The notes: generated from the letters alone by a model not told the origin. A stretch of 64,000 bases of DNA from Haloprofundus marisrubri (GCF_001469955.1 NZ_LOPU01000018.1:250001-314000), one strand, 5' to 3'. Shown: positions 41,998 to 51,123, counted from the stretch's first letter. Numbers and translations: made by a program.

Positions 41998-43707
41998 ATG
42001 ACGGCGCACGCCGACGCGGAGACACTCCAGCAGGTAGATTCGGAATCGACGGCCGACACGGCGACGGACCTCGAAGCACTCCTCGGAGAGTCCGTCGTCG
42101 CCCGCGACGACCACCTGAACGCACCGGCCTTCGTCGTCCACCGCGACAGCGTGCAGGAGGCGTTGTCGACGCTGAAAGCGGAGGCGGGATACGACCATCT
42201 CTCGTGTGTCACCGCTCAGGAGTACGAAGACCGCTACGAGAGTATCTATCACCTGAAGCGGTACGACGACCCGACGCGGGAGGTGAGTGTCGTCGTGCCA
42301 ACCGCCAAAGACGAACCAGTGAGTCAGACGGCCGAACCGGTGTTTCGAACCGCGGATTGGCACGAACGCGAGGCGTACGACCTCGTCGGCATCGAGTACG
42401 ACGGCCACCCCGACCCCCGACGAATCCTCCTGCCGGAGACGTGGCAAGGCCATCCGCTGTCGCGCGACTACAACCAAGAGCGGCCCCAAATCGTCCGCTA
42501 CGACGAACGCTCGAACCCGCTGGAGTCGGACAGACGCGTCACCGACGACGCCCAATCCGCCGAGATATCCGGCGACGGCACCGATACGTTGCTTTTGAAT
42601 ATCGGTCCGCATCACCCGGCAACGCACGGAGTGTTGCACCTCTGCGTGACCCTCGACGGGGAACAGGTCGTCGACGTCGACCCCGACATCGGCTACATCC
42701 ACCGCTGCGAGGAGCAGATGTGTCAAAGCGGGACGTACCGCTATCAAATCATGCCGTATCCGGACCGCTGGGATTGGGGTGGCGCGGGGTTGCTCAACGA
42801 GTGGGCGTACGCACGAGTTGCCGAAGACCTCGCAACCATCGACGTGCCCGAGTACGCACAGGTCGTCCGGACGATGGCCGCGGAGTTGAGTCGGATGCTC
42901 TCGCACTTTCTGGCCGTCGGCGCCTACGCGATAGACGTCGTCGGCGACTTCACCGCGACGTTCATGTACGCCATCACCGACCGCGAGCGGGTCCAGAACG
43001 TGCTCGAAGACCTGACGGGCCAGCGACTGATGTTCAACTACTTCCGGCTGGGCGGGGTGGTCTGGGACCTCCCCGAACCGCGCGACGAGTTTTTCGAGAA
43101 GGTGCGCACGCTGACCGACGCGATGCCGCGGCGACTCGAAGAGTACCACGACCTGCTGACCAACAACGAGATTCTGCAAGCGCGCACGCTCGACACCGGC
43201 GTTCTCCCGCCGGAGGTCGCCAAACAGTACGGCTGTACCGGGCCGGTACTTCGCGGGTCGGGCGTCGACTACGACCTGCGCCGCGACGACCCCTACGGCT
43301 ACTATCCGGAACTCGACTGGAACGTCGCCCTCGAAGACGGCTGTGACAACTACTCGCGGCTACTCGTCCGTCTGCGCGAACTGGAGGAGTCTGCGAAAAT
43401 CGTCGAGCAGTGCGTCGACGTACTCGAAGCGTGGCCCGAAGACGAGCGGAACATCCAGTCGAACGTCCCGCGGACGCTCCGCCCCGACGACGATACCGAG
43501 ATATATCGTGCCGTCGAGGCGGCGAAAGGCGAACTCGGTATCTACATCCGCGCCGACGGCACCGACAAACCCGCGCGCTTCAAGATTCGCGGCCCGTCCT
43601 TCTCGAACCTCCAGGCACTCCCGGAGATGGCGAACGGCGAGTACGTACCGGACCTCGTCGCGACGCTCGGCAGTCTCGACACGATTATGGGCGAAGTCGA
43701 CCGCTGA
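41998..43707 (+). CDS. nuoCD: NADH dehydrogenase-like subunit CD (solitary copy)
   Basis: 569 residues. 1-185: NuoC/30-kDa domain with HEREAYDLVGIEYDGHPDPRRILL; 195-569: NuoD/49-kDa domain with GPHHPATHG (203-211), IHRCEEQMCQ, and the C-terminal DIMGEVDR-type ending. In the complex this pair forms part of the quinone site. The position that holds the quinone-binding Tyr in bacterial and mitochondrial NuoD (RxDY) is W260 here (RWDW); whether that is general for haloarchaea I cannot check. Complex I genes are normally in one long operon; none flank this copy, so it is either a paralogue or a scattered subunit. Own TATA box, HTH-10 gene upstream. Confidence 0.85.
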   Translation: MTAHADAETLQQVDSESTADTATDLEALLGESVVARDDHLNAPAFVVHRDSVQEALSTLKAEAGYDHLSCVTAQEYEDRYESIYHLKRYDDPTREVSVVVPTAKDEPVSQTAEPVFRTADWHEREAYDLVGIEYDGHPDPRRILLPETWQGHPLSRDYNQERPQIVRYDERSNPLESDRRVTDDAQSAEISGDGTDTLLLNIGPHHPATHGVLHLCVTLDGEQVVDVDPDIGYIHRCEEQMCQSGTYRYQIMPYPDRWDWGGAGLLNEWAYARVAEDLATIDVPEYAQVVRTMAAELSRMLSHFLAVGAYAIDVVGDFTATFMYAITDRERVQNVLEDLTGQRLMFNYFRLGGVVWDLPEPRDEFFEKVRTLTDAMPRRLEEYHDLLTNNEILQARTLDTGVLPPEVAKQYGCTGPVLRGSGVDYDLRRDDPYGYYPELDWNVALEDGCDNYSRLLVRLRELEESAKIVEQCVDVLEAWPEDERNIQSNVPRTLRPDDDTEIYRAVEAAKGELGIYIRADGTDKPARFKIRGPSFSNLQALPEMANGEYVPDLVATLGSLDTIMGEVDR

Positions 43708-43790
43708 AAGCGGCCGCCGAAGGGCCGGACTCCCCGCTGGTGCGTGTAGATTTCACAGTGAGAGAAGCCCGGAAAGAGGCATGGGGTGCG

Positions 43791-43802
43791 GTGAGCGCTC
43801 AC
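43791..43802. promoter_or_regulatory. 12-bp palindrome upstream of gdh
   Basis: GTGAGCGCTCAC, a perfect palindrome in the 234-bp gap between nuoCD and gdh, with a matching half-site GCTCAC at 43871-43876. A TATA-like AATAAATG lies at about 43906-43913 before gdh. Could be an operator for sugar control; chance is not excluded. Confidence 0.3.
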
Positions 43803-43941
43803 GTGGCTGGCTGGCTGGATGACGTTCGCTGATGCGAATCACGCGACGGGGCTGAAGCGTCGCGTACGGCGCTCACCGACGTATCTAGTGTTTACTCGGT
43901 AGAGAATAAATGTTTTGGTGGTCAGGGTCTTACTCCGAGTC

Positions 43942-45027
43942 ATGAAAGCGATAGCGGTGTACCAAGGAGACGGCCACCCGAGTCTCGTCGACGTGCCGAA
44001 ACCGGAGCCGGAAGCGGGCGAGGCACTCGTACGAACGCTTCGGGTCGGCGTCGACGGCACCGACCACGAGGTGCTCAGCGGGGGTCACGGCGGGTTCCCC
44101 GAGGGTGAGGAGTATCTCGTCTTGGGCCACGAAGCCGTCGGCGTCGTCGAAGACCCGAACGGGACGGACCTCGAACGTGGTGACGTCGTCGTCCCGACGG
44201 TTCGCCGCCGACCGAACGGCGCGAACGAGTACTTCCAGCGGGGCGAACCGGACATGGCTCCCGCCGGCGAGTACCACGAACGCGGTATCGACGGTGCGCA
44301 CGGGTTCATGGCCGAGTACTTCACCAGTCCGGCGGAGTATCTCGTGGTGATTCCCGAAGCCCTCGCCTCGGTCGGCTTTCTCGTCGAACCGGTCTCTATC
44401 TCCGAGAAGGCTATCGAACACGCCTACGCCTCCCGGTCGGCGTTCGAGTGGAACCCCGAGTCGGCGCTCGTCCTCGGCAACGGCAGTCTGGGTCTGCTCA
44501 CGCTGGCGATGCTCGGCCTCGAATACGGCTACGACGCGGACCGTCTCTACTGTCTCGGCCGCCGTGACCGCCCGGACCCGACCATCGACATCATCGAGGA
44601 ACTCGGCGCGACGTACGTCGACTCCCGAGAGACGCCCGTCGACGAGATTCCCGATGTCCACGAGTCGATGGACTTCATCTACGAGGCGACCGGGTTCCCG
44701 AAACACGTCTTCCAGTCGGTCCACGCGCTCGCGCCGAACGGCGTCGCTGCGCTGCTCGGGGTTCCGAGCGACTGGGAGTTCGAAGTCGACGGCGGCGCGT
44801 TCCACAGCGAACTCGTCCTCCACAACAAGGCGCTGGTAGGCAGCGTCAACTCCCACGTCAAGCATTTCGAGGCGGCAACGGAGTCGCTGGCGGCGATGCC
44901 CGAATGGTTGCTCGACTCGCTGGTCACCGGTATCTACGGACTCGACGAGTTCGAGCGGGCGTTCGACGACGACGACACCACTATAAAAACCGCCGTGCAA
45001 TTCAGTACGTATGAAGAACGTCGATGA
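43942..45027 (+). CDS. gdh: Glucose 1-dehydrogenase
   Basis: 361 residues. Zinc medium-chain dehydrogenase that starts the semi-phosphorylative Entner-Doudoroff pathway by oxidising glucose with NADP+. Zinc ligands D38, H63 and E64 occur in VGVDG and LGHEAVG, matching the Haloferax enzyme; nucleotide fold LVLGNGSLGLL (about 174-184). ATG 43942 preferred over GTG 43915. The last 17 nt overlap gfcR, the regulator known to activate this pathway, so enzyme and activator are coexpressed. Confidence 0.94.
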   Translation: MKAIAVYQGDGHPSLVDVPKPEPEAGEALVRTLRVGVDGTDHEVLSGGHGGFPEGEEYLVLGHEAVGVVEDPNGTDLERGDVVVPTVRRRPNGANEYFQRGEPDMAPAGEYHERGIDGAHGFMAEYFTSPAEYLVVIPEALASVGFLVEPVSISEKAIEHAYASRSAFEWNPESALVLGNGSLGLLTLAMLGLEYGYDADRLYCLGRRDRPDPTIDIIEELGATYVDSRETPVDEIPDVHESMDFIYEATGFPKHVFQSVHALAPNGVAALLGVPSDWEFEVDGGAFHSELVLHNKALVGSVNSHVKHFEAATESLAAMPEWLLDSLVTGIYGLDEFERAFDDDDTTIKTAVQFSTYEERR

Positions 45028-45658
45028 CCTCATCTCAAGCGCAGCGGAGTTGGCAGAGCGCGGCCTCTCGAAGGGCGAAATCGCCGACGAACTGAACGTC
45101 TCCCGCGAGACGGCGAGTTGGCTCGTCGAACGCAGCGGTGCAACGAGTTCCGAACCCGAGGAAACGAGCGCTGCGCCCGCCGGTAGCACCGGCCCCGACG
45201 ACATCCACATCGATTGGAGCGCCGTCGGCCGCGACAGCGCCCGCCTCAGCTACATGGCGTGGGCGATGGCCGACCTACTCAGCAAAGAGGGCGACGACGT
45301 CGACCTCACCATCGGCATCGAGAAAGCCGGTGCGCCGATTGCGACGGTCGTCGCCCGCGAACTCGACACCGACCTCGGGTCGTTCGCGCCCGCGAAACAT
45401 CAGTGGGAAGAAGGCGATATCGAAGACCTCGGCGGCAGTTTCTCGCGGAACTTCGCACAGATACGTGACCGCAGTTGCTACGTCGTCGACGACACCATAA
45501 CCAGCGGCACGACGATGCGCCAGACCATCGAGGCGGTCCGCGACCACGGCGGCGAAGTCGAAGCGGCCGTCGTTATCGTCGACAAACAGGGTATCGAGGA
45601 GATAGACGGCGTTCCCGTCTACTCGCTCATCAACGTCGTTCGCGTCGGCGAGGAGTGA
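45011..45658 (+). CDS. gfcR: Transcription regulator GfcR (PRTase-fold)
   Basis: 215 residues. 1-50: HTH (GLSKGEIADELNVSRETASWLVE). 70-215: phosphoribosyltransferase-like domain with CYVVDDTITSGTTMRQTIE, the PRPP-binding loop. In Haloferax GfcR senses sugar-pathway intermediates and switches on glucose and fructose breakdown genes. It overlaps gdh by 17 nt and the following cupin gene by 4 nt. Confidence 0.9.
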   Translation: MKNVDDLISSAAELAERGLSKGEIADELNVSRETASWLVERSGATSSEPEETSAAPAGSTGPDDIHIDWSAVGRDSARLSYMAWAMADLLSKEGDDVDLTIGIEKAGAPIATVVARELDTDLGSFAPAKHQWEEGDIEDLGGSFSRNFAQIRDRSCYVVDDTITSGTTMRQTIEAVRDHGGEVEAAVVIVDKQGIEEIDGVPVYSLINVVRVGEE

Positions 45659-46035
45659 GCACGCTGCTGCCCGAGAAAGTCGCACTGTCCGAGGCGTTCG
45701 ACTCCTTCGACGAGCAGTGGTCGCCGCGCGTCGCCGCCGAACTCAACGGGCAGGCGGTGAAACTCGCCAAAGTCGACGGCGAGTTCGTCTGGCACAGCCA
45801 CGACGACGCCGACGAGTTGTTCTTCGTCGTCTCCGGAGAACTCCGCATCGAGTTCCGAGACGACGACGCGGTGGTCCTCGAAGAAGGCGAACTACTCGTC
45901 GTCCCCGCAGGAGTCGAACACCGCCCCGTCGCCGACGCGGAAGCCGAGATACTGCTCTTCGAACCGGCGGCGACGCGGAACACGGGCGACGTCGACGACG
46001 AGTTGACGCAGAACGAGACGACGTATCTGGACTGA
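45655..46035 (+). CDS. Cupin-domain protein
   Basis: 126 residues from GTG 45655 (GTGA overlap with gfcR). WHSHDDADELFFVVSGELRIEFRD is a complete cupin motif 1 with metal-binding His/His/Glu, and EGELLVVPAGVEHRP is motif 2. Small cupins often isomerise or bind sugars, a fit with gdh-gfcR, but no reaction can be named. Confidence 0.85.
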   Translation: MSTLLPEKVALSEAFDSFDEQWSPRVAAELNGQAVKLAKVDGEFVWHSHDDADELFFVVSGELRIEFRDDDAVVLEEGELLVVPAGVEHRPVADAEAEILLFEPAATRNTGDVDDELTQNETTYLD

Positions 46036-46319
46036 AGGCCTGTGAACGCGCGTGTTGGCGACTTCGAGTAACGGTCGAGCGTTCGACCGGGCGACGGCTC
46101 GTTTGGCGAACAGACGGCCAATCCGGTATCCGCGTCGTCGCCGCGAGCGGGTGGCCGCACACCCGCGAACCGCCCGCGGTCTGTGGTCACGACACACCGC
46201 GGGTTGGCTCTCTCCCCGTATTTGAAACTACGTACGGCGACTGGCAGCCCGCATCGTCGTCTCGGAATTCGACCGCCTCGGGCGCAATCCCTATCTGTCG
46301 CGGTATCATACCCACTCGC

Positions 46320-46664
46320 ATGACGTTCCAACCGGGAAGCGACCTCAGCGCCGACGAGGTCAAACAGCGCGTCGATGACACCATCGAGGAGAACGACGTG
46401 GTGCTGTTCATGAAGGGGAACCGACTGATGCCACAGTGTGGCTACTCGATGCGTGCGGTCGAACTCATCAGCCAGCACCGCGAGGAGTTCGAGACCGTAG
46501 ACGTACTGCCGGCACTCGACCAGTACCGCGCTGCGCTCTCCGAACACAGTGGCTGGGAGACGATTCCGCAGACGTACGTGAACGGAGAGTTCGTCGGCGG
46601 GAGCGACATCCTTACCGAACTCGACGAACGCGGTGAACTCGAAGCGACGCTCGACTCTTCGTAG
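46320..46664 (+). CDS. Monothiol glutaredoxin
   Basis: 114 residues. VVLFMKGNRLMPQCGYSMRAVELI has the CGYS active site (C40), close to the CGFS of Grx5/Grx4 proteins that carry iron-sulfur clusters; WETIPQTYVNGEFVGGSDI is the glutathione/cis-Pro region. It likely passes Fe-S clusters or handles protein thiols. The 284-bp gap before it contains nothing I recognise beyond a TATC element near the start. Confidence 0.9.
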   Translation: MTFQPGSDLSADEVKQRVDDTIEENDVVLFMKGNRLMPQCGYSMRAVELISQHREEFETVDVLPALDQYRAALSEHSGWETIPQTYVNGEFVGGSDILTELDERGELEATLDSS

Positions 46665-46797
46665 TTCATTCGCTGAATATTTTGCCTGAATGGAAGGGTA
46701 GCCCCTATATGTCCACCACCCCTAGTGGACACGCGTACCGGCATTTGCGCAGTATCGCGCAGTACCAAACCCATCCCCCATCAGAAGCACAAGAAAA

Positions 46798-47364
46798 ATG
46801 TCAGGCCGCGTATATAGACTCCATTCGACGCTTGAACTGCCACTCGAAGATGTCGAGGATTACTTCGACGGTAATCCGGACTTGCCGGCGGAAATCGCCG
46901 ACATCGACATCACCCGACGAAACAACACCCTCATCATCAAAGCCATCTCCGACGACGAGAGCTTGAGCAAGTACACACCGACAGCACAGCTCAAGGCGAG
47001 CGTCACAGAGACGCGCGTGTACGAGGAGGAACCACCACGAGCGGGCGGACCGCAGTGGGCACAGGACGAAGAGGAGGAGATTCCCTCCGAACTCGTCGAG
47101 TTCGCCTGCTTCAAAGGTGACAGAGAGACGGTGCTGCAGAACACGGCGCTGCAGTTCCCGATGTTTCGGGTACTGTGCGAGATAGCGAAACTCGCCGAGA
47201 AAGGAACGCTCACCGCGATTACGGAGGAAGACGGCGACCTTCGCGCGACTCGCATCGTCGAAGGCGACGTTCGACCCGCGAGCGTCGAAGTCGTCGAGAA
47301 CCCACAGCAGAACAACTCGAACGGAAACGGAATCAACTGGCGCGACAACAAGTTCATCAACTGA
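46798..47364 (+). CDS. Conserved haloarchaeal protein (DUF7110-like)
   Basis: 188 residues, acidic, without membrane segments or Cys clusters. MSGRVYRLHSTLELPLEDVEDYFDGN is a very conserved start in haloarchaeal homologues, followed by LPAEIADIDITRRNNTLIIKAIS and a C-terminal half with VLCEIAKLAEKGTLTAITEEDG. The Asn-rich end (PQQNNSNGNG) is typical. It precedes two PAPS-reductase-like genes on the same strand; function unknown. Confidence 0.75.
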   Translation: MSGRVYRLHSTLELPLEDVEDYFDGNPDLPAEIADIDITRRNNTLIIKAISDDESLSKYTPTAQLKASVTETRVYEEEPPRAGGPQWAQDEEEEIPSELVEFACFKGDRETVLQNTALQFPMFRVLCEIAKLAEKGTLTAITEEDGDLRATRIVEGDVRPASVEVVENPQQNNSNGNGINWRDNKFIN

Positions 47365-47548
47365 ACGCGCGGCAGTTTCTCGGTAGACCGTCTCCGACCG
47401 AGCGGTTACGCGGCCTTTCGACACGTTCGACGCGTCTGGTGCGTGCGACACGCTCGATGGGCCGAGCGTGTGATTTTCACACACGTCAATGCACGCACTG
47501 CGAAGAGCCATAAGACACTTTACTCCAGTAATTATATGTCATTACGAG

Positions 47549-48520
47549 ATGCCCGAAGGCTTCCCAGAGTACGTCGACGTAGATTACACCGACGGTGAGG
47601 GTGAGACCGCCGAGGACTATCCGAGCATCCAGCACAAGATAGAGAAAGCCATCGAGGTGACGAAGACCGGCCTCGAAGAGTACGAGAACCCCGCCGTGAT
47701 GTGGACTGGCGGCAAGGACTCGACGCTGACGCTGTACTTCGTCAACGAGGTCGCAGAGCGCTACGACCTCGAAAAGCCGCCCGCGGTGTTTATCGACCAC
47801 TACCAGCACTTCGACGACCTGTTCGACTTCGTCGACCGCTGGGCCGACGAGTGGAACCTCGACGTGAAGTTCGCTCGGAACACCGACGTGGGCGACTACG
47901 TCGAAGAGAACGGGCTGACCCCCGGCGACGACATCCCGATTTCGGAACTCTCCGAGCACAACCAGCACCACGTTCGGAACATTCTCGAATACGAGGAAGA
48001 CGAGTTCCCGTTCCTGCTCGACACGTACGTCGGCAACCACCTGTTGAAGACCGTCGCACTGAACGACACCCTCGAATCCGAGGACATCGACGGCATCATC
48101 TCCGGCATTCGCTGGGACGAACAGGAGGCCCGCGCCGACGAGACGTTCTTCTCCCCGCGTCACGACCCCGAAATCTACCCGCCGCACGACCGCATTCAAC
48201 CGATTCTCCAGTTCGACGAGGCCGACGTCTGGGAGACGTTCTGGCACTTCGTCGTGCCCGAGAGCGTCGAGGAGTACCCCGACGAGGGCTACGTCCCGCA
48301 GGACTACGACGACCTGCCGAACGGCCTGACTCACGAAGACATCCCGGTTTCGCCGAAGTACTTCGAGGGCTTCCGCTCGCTCGGCAGCGAAGTCTCCACC
48401 GACAAGACGGAGTCGACGCCCGCGTGGCTGCAGGACCTCGACAACACGACCGAACGCGCCGGCCGCGCCCAGGACAAAGAGGACCTGATGGAGCGTCTGC
48501 GCGACCTCGGCTACATGTGA
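47549..48520 (+). CDS. PAPS reductase-like PP-loop protein, copy 1
   Basis: 323 residues. PP-loop TGGKDST at 53-59, IDHYQHFDDL, FVDRWADEWNLDVKFARN, then SGIRWDEQEARADETFFSPRHD and PPHDRIQPILQFDEADVW. These are features of the PAPS reductase/sulfate adenylyltransferase small-subunit superfamily (COG0175). There is no C-terminal ECGIH-x-C reductase motif, so adenylation or thiolation is as likely as sulfonucleotide reduction. Closely related to the gene at 48708 (same motifs at the same residue numbers). A terminator hairpin follows. Confidence 0.88.
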   Translation: MPEGFPEYVDVDYTDGEGETAEDYPSIQHKIEKAIEVTKTGLEEYENPAVMWTGGKDSTLTLYFVNEVAERYDLEKPPAVFIDHYQHFDDLFDFVDRWADEWNLDVKFARNTDVGDYVEENGLTPGDDIPISELSEHNQHHVRNILEYEEDEFPFLLDTYVGNHLLKTVALNDTLESEDIDGIISGIRWDEQEARADETFFSPRHDPEIYPPHDRIQPILQFDEADVWETFWHFVVPESVEEYPDEGYVPQDYDDLPNGLTHEDIPVSPKYFEGFRSLGSEVSTDKTESTPAWLQDLDNTTERAGRAQDKEDLMERLRDLGYM

Positions 48521-48546
48521 AGTCGGCAGGTCACTGCCAGTAACCT

Positions 48547-48564
48547 CGTCCCGAGCCCGGGACG
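48547..48564 (+). terminator. Hairpin terminator between tandem PP-loop genes
   Basis: CGTCCCG-AGCC-CGGGACG, a perfect 7-bp stem with 4-nt loop 27 nt after the stop; T-rich sequence (TTTTTCTGTTCTTTT) follows at 48581-48595. Separates the two duplicated genes into independent transcripts. Confidence 0.6.
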
Positions 48565-48707
48565 GCCGAACGACGCGCCGTTTTTCTGTTCTTTTAGCGA
48601 CGTTCCGAGCGACTGCGATATCAGGCGCTGCGACCGATGGGGCCGTGTTCTGTGTCAGCCTATAGCCGCGGAAAGATAGATATCTTCGGCGGTGGATGTT
48701 GTGGTCG

Positions 48708-49661
48708 ATGACCGAGCAGTTCCCCGACTACCTCGACGTCGACTACGACGCCGGACGTTCCCAGACCGCCGCGGACTACCCGTCTCTCGCCGACAAAGTC
48801 GAGAAGGCCGCCGCAATCACCGCGCAAGCGCTCGACCAGTACAAGAACCCGGCGGTGATGTGGACCGGCGGCAAAGACTCGACGCTCGTCCTCTACGTCG
48901 TGATGGAAGTCGCCCGCGAGAACGGCCACGAGGTGCCGCCGGTCGTCTTCATCGACCACTTCGAACATTTTCCCGAAGTGACCGACTTCGTCGACCGCTG
49001 GGTCGACGAGTGGGACCTCGAACTCGTCGTCGCCCGCAACGAGGAGTTCGCCCGCCTCGGCGCAGAACCCGGCGACGAGTTCTCCGTGAGCGAACTCAGC
49101 GAGGCGACGCAGAAGGAACTCACCCGACTGGAGTACGACGAGGAGACCCTCGTTCTCGATGCCGACACGTTCGTCGGCAACCACCTCCTGAAAACCGTCG
49201 CCCTCAACGAGACGCTCACCGAGTACGGGTTCGACGGCATCTTCTCGGGCGTCCGCTGGGACGAACAGGAGTCCCGCGCCGAGGAGACGTTCTTCAGTCC
49301 TCGCCACGATTCGGAGAAGTACCCGCCGCACGACCGCCTCCACACCATCCTCCAGTTCGACGAGGGTGACGTCTGGGACGCGTTCTGGCAGTTCGTCGTC
49401 CCCGACACCGTCGAGGGCTACCCGGCCGGACACGTTCCCGAGTCGCGCGAGGACCTGCCTGAAGGTCTGACCGCCGAGGATTTGCCGGTCTCGCCGAAGT
49501 ACTTCGAGGGCTTCCGCTCGCTCGGCACCGAATCCGGGTCGGCGAAGTCCGACGAGCGCCCGGCGTGGATGCAGGATTTGGACGGAACGACCGAACGAGA
49601 AGGCCGCGCGCAGGACAAAGAGAACATCATGGGCCGGTTGCGCGACCTCGGTTATATGTGA
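48708..49661 (+). CDS. PAPS reductase-like PP-loop protein, copy 2
   Basis: 317 residues; TGGKDST at 53-59, FIDHFEHFPEV, then GVRWDEQESRAEETFFSPRHD and PPHDRLHTILQFDEGDVWDAFW. Overall near-colinear with the copy at 47549 with the same C-terminus (SPKYFEGFRSLG ... RLRDLGYM), differing mainly at 60-130. Product of tandem duplication. Separate promoter region in the 187-bp spacer. No ECGIH motif either. Confidence 0.88.
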   Translation: MTEQFPDYLDVDYDAGRSQTAADYPSLADKVEKAAAITAQALDQYKNPAVMWTGGKDSTLVLYVVMEVARENGHEVPPVVFIDHFEHFPEVTDFVDRWVDEWDLELVVARNEEFARLGAEPGDEFSVSELSEATQKELTRLEYDEETLVLDADTFVGNHLLKTVALNETLTEYGFDGIFSGVRWDEQESRAEETFFSPRHDSEKYPPHDRLHTILQFDEGDVWDAFWQFVVPDTVEGYPAGHVPESREDLPEGLTAEDLPVSPKYFEGFRSLGTESGSAKSDERPAWMQDLDGTTEREGRAQDKENIMGRLRDLGYM

Positions 49662-49886
49662 TATAGTTCGGTCGGTGAACCCCCGACTGCGATACAGAAC
49701 AAGGATTCGTCGTCGAACACCGTTGCTCCCGAGTTCACTTTTCGTTGCTTCTCGAATGGAGATATGCCGTCGTTCGCACCGATACAGCTTGGATGAATAC
49801 GAAATTCCAATGGAACTGTTGACCGTGCGGACGCCTCGGCTCGTTTCCAGGGGAACTAACCCCAAGAGGCCCTTGATACATCCGAG

Positions 49887-50249
49887 ATGACAGAGACGCT
49901 GACACGGGCCAAAGTCGGGGCCGTCGGACTACTCTCGGTTCTCGTTTGCGTCGGATTCGTGTTGTTAGGTCTGTCTGACGCCGAACCCGGTCTATTAGAG
50001 GCTCTCGTCGGCGCGGTCGTGTTTGTCACGTACGTCGTTTGGACGGGACTGCGAGGACAGCTCTCATCCCGGCAGAGCGACGTTCTCCTCGGCACGAGTT
50101 GCGTTCTCGGGGTCGGAATCGTCGCGTGGAGCGTGTTCGTCGACGGGAGAGCGGTGAGCAGTTCCGACCTGCGAACGTGGGGCCTCCTTCTGGTGGCTAT
50201 CGTGGTTATATACGGGCTATCGCGCCTGATTCGCCGCAGCGATAGGTGA
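49887..50249 (+). CDS. Membrane protein, four helices (120 aa)
   Basis: Four hydrophobic helices (about 10-28, 38-54, 65-82, 97-113) joined by short loops; ends LSRLIRRSDR. A haloarchaeal small membrane protein of unknown function. Convergent with the gene at 50263; the preceding 225 bp hold no gene I can support. Confidence 0.65.
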   Translation: MTETLTRAKVGAVGLLSVLVCVGFVLLGLSDAEPGLLEALVGAVVFVTYVVWTGLRGQLSSRQSDVLLGTSCVLGVGIVAWSVFVDGRAVSSSDLRTWGLLLVAIVVIYGLSRLIRRSDR

Positions 50250-50262
50250 AACCAGCGCCGAC

Positions 50263-50643
50263 TCAGTACGCACGCCGTCCCCGCAGAACCGCGCGATAAC
50301 CGAAGAACCCGCAGGCGACGAGGCCGAAGATATAGGCAGCGACGAGTTCGTCGCTCACTTGTTCGCCCGAAACGGGGACGAGCGCGACAGCCACCGTCGA
50401 AACGAATGCGAGCGCCGCCCACTCCTGTGGCTCGGTCAAGTACGCTTCGAGTTCCTCTCTGAGGAAAATGTAGCCAAAGAAAAACGCCATCACGAATCCA
50501 CCGACGAAATCCCATCCGTCCGGTGTGAGGCCGACCAGAATCGACCCGACGACGGAGACGATTCCGAGGGAGACGAGTACGACGCGTCGAATCGTACGCA
50601 ACGTGCTGCCACCGGATTCGTCATCTGACTCGTCGTTCGACAT
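50263..50643 (-). CDS. Membrane protein (126 aa)
   Basis: An acidic Ser/Asp N-terminus (MSNDESDDESGG) and four hydrophobic helices (about 20-40, 46-60, 75-90, 98-118) ending in GRRAY. No motif recognised. Convergent with the gene at 49887 by 13 nt. Confidence 0.6.
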   Translation of the reverse strand: MSNDESDDESGGSTLRTIRRVVLVSLGIVSVVGSILVGLTPDGWDFVGGFVMAFFFGYIFLREELEAYLTEPQEWAALAFVSTVAVALVPVSGEQVSDELVAAYIFGLVACGFFGYRAVLRGRRAY

Positions 50644-50739
50644 CTCTCGAATCCACGTTTTGCCGACAATTTTTCAATCTTCCGTACTGTCGGTCGGACC
50701 TCGCCAAACTGCGTAGTCGCTGTGCGACCAACTGACGGT

Positions 50740-51015
50740 ATGGACCCCCCGGAACGCTCCGACGAGAGTACGGAGATACCCGACTGCACGTCCGAGTCGG
50801 CTATCCCTACGACCGCCATCGTCGACGCGATTCGTCACGCACCGGAACCAGTGGTCAACACGGGCTATCTCGCCGAACGGTTCGACGTGCCGCTCGGGGC
50901 GATGTACGCCCGACTCGAATCACTGACAGATGCTGGTGTACTCGAACACATGGAAGTACGCCAGCGTGGCCACTTGTGGTGGCAGTCGCTCGCAACGGAA
51001 CTCGACGAGTTCTGA
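50740..51015 (+). CDS. Winged-helix regulator (91 aa)
   Basis: An acidic Ser/Thr head then TTAIVDAIRHAPEPVVNTGYLAERFDVPLGAMYARLESLTDAGVLEHMEVRQRGHLWW, a haloarchaeal winged helix resembling MarR/ArsR-like DNA-binding proteins. ATG 50740 preferred over GTG 50722. Located 108 nt before dph6 on the same strand; target unknown. Confidence 0.75.
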   Translation: MDPPERSDESTEIPDCTSESAIPTTAIVDAIRHAPEPVVNTGYLAERFDVPLGAMYARLESLTDAGVLEHMEVRQRGHLWWQSLATELDEF

Positions 51016-51123
51016 CCGGCGTGTCGGCGACGGCGGACTGCAGCATCGCCGACTGACCGCGTCGCCAACGCGGACTACGTCGAATCGGTGCGTGTAAACC
51101 GCAGTCGTTGCTATCCGTCTGCA

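Noticed and set aside
49675-49890. 71-codon frame in the spacer after the second PP-loop gene
   Set aside because: Basic Arg/Leu/Pro product, no promoter, overlaps the start of the next gene; likely chance.
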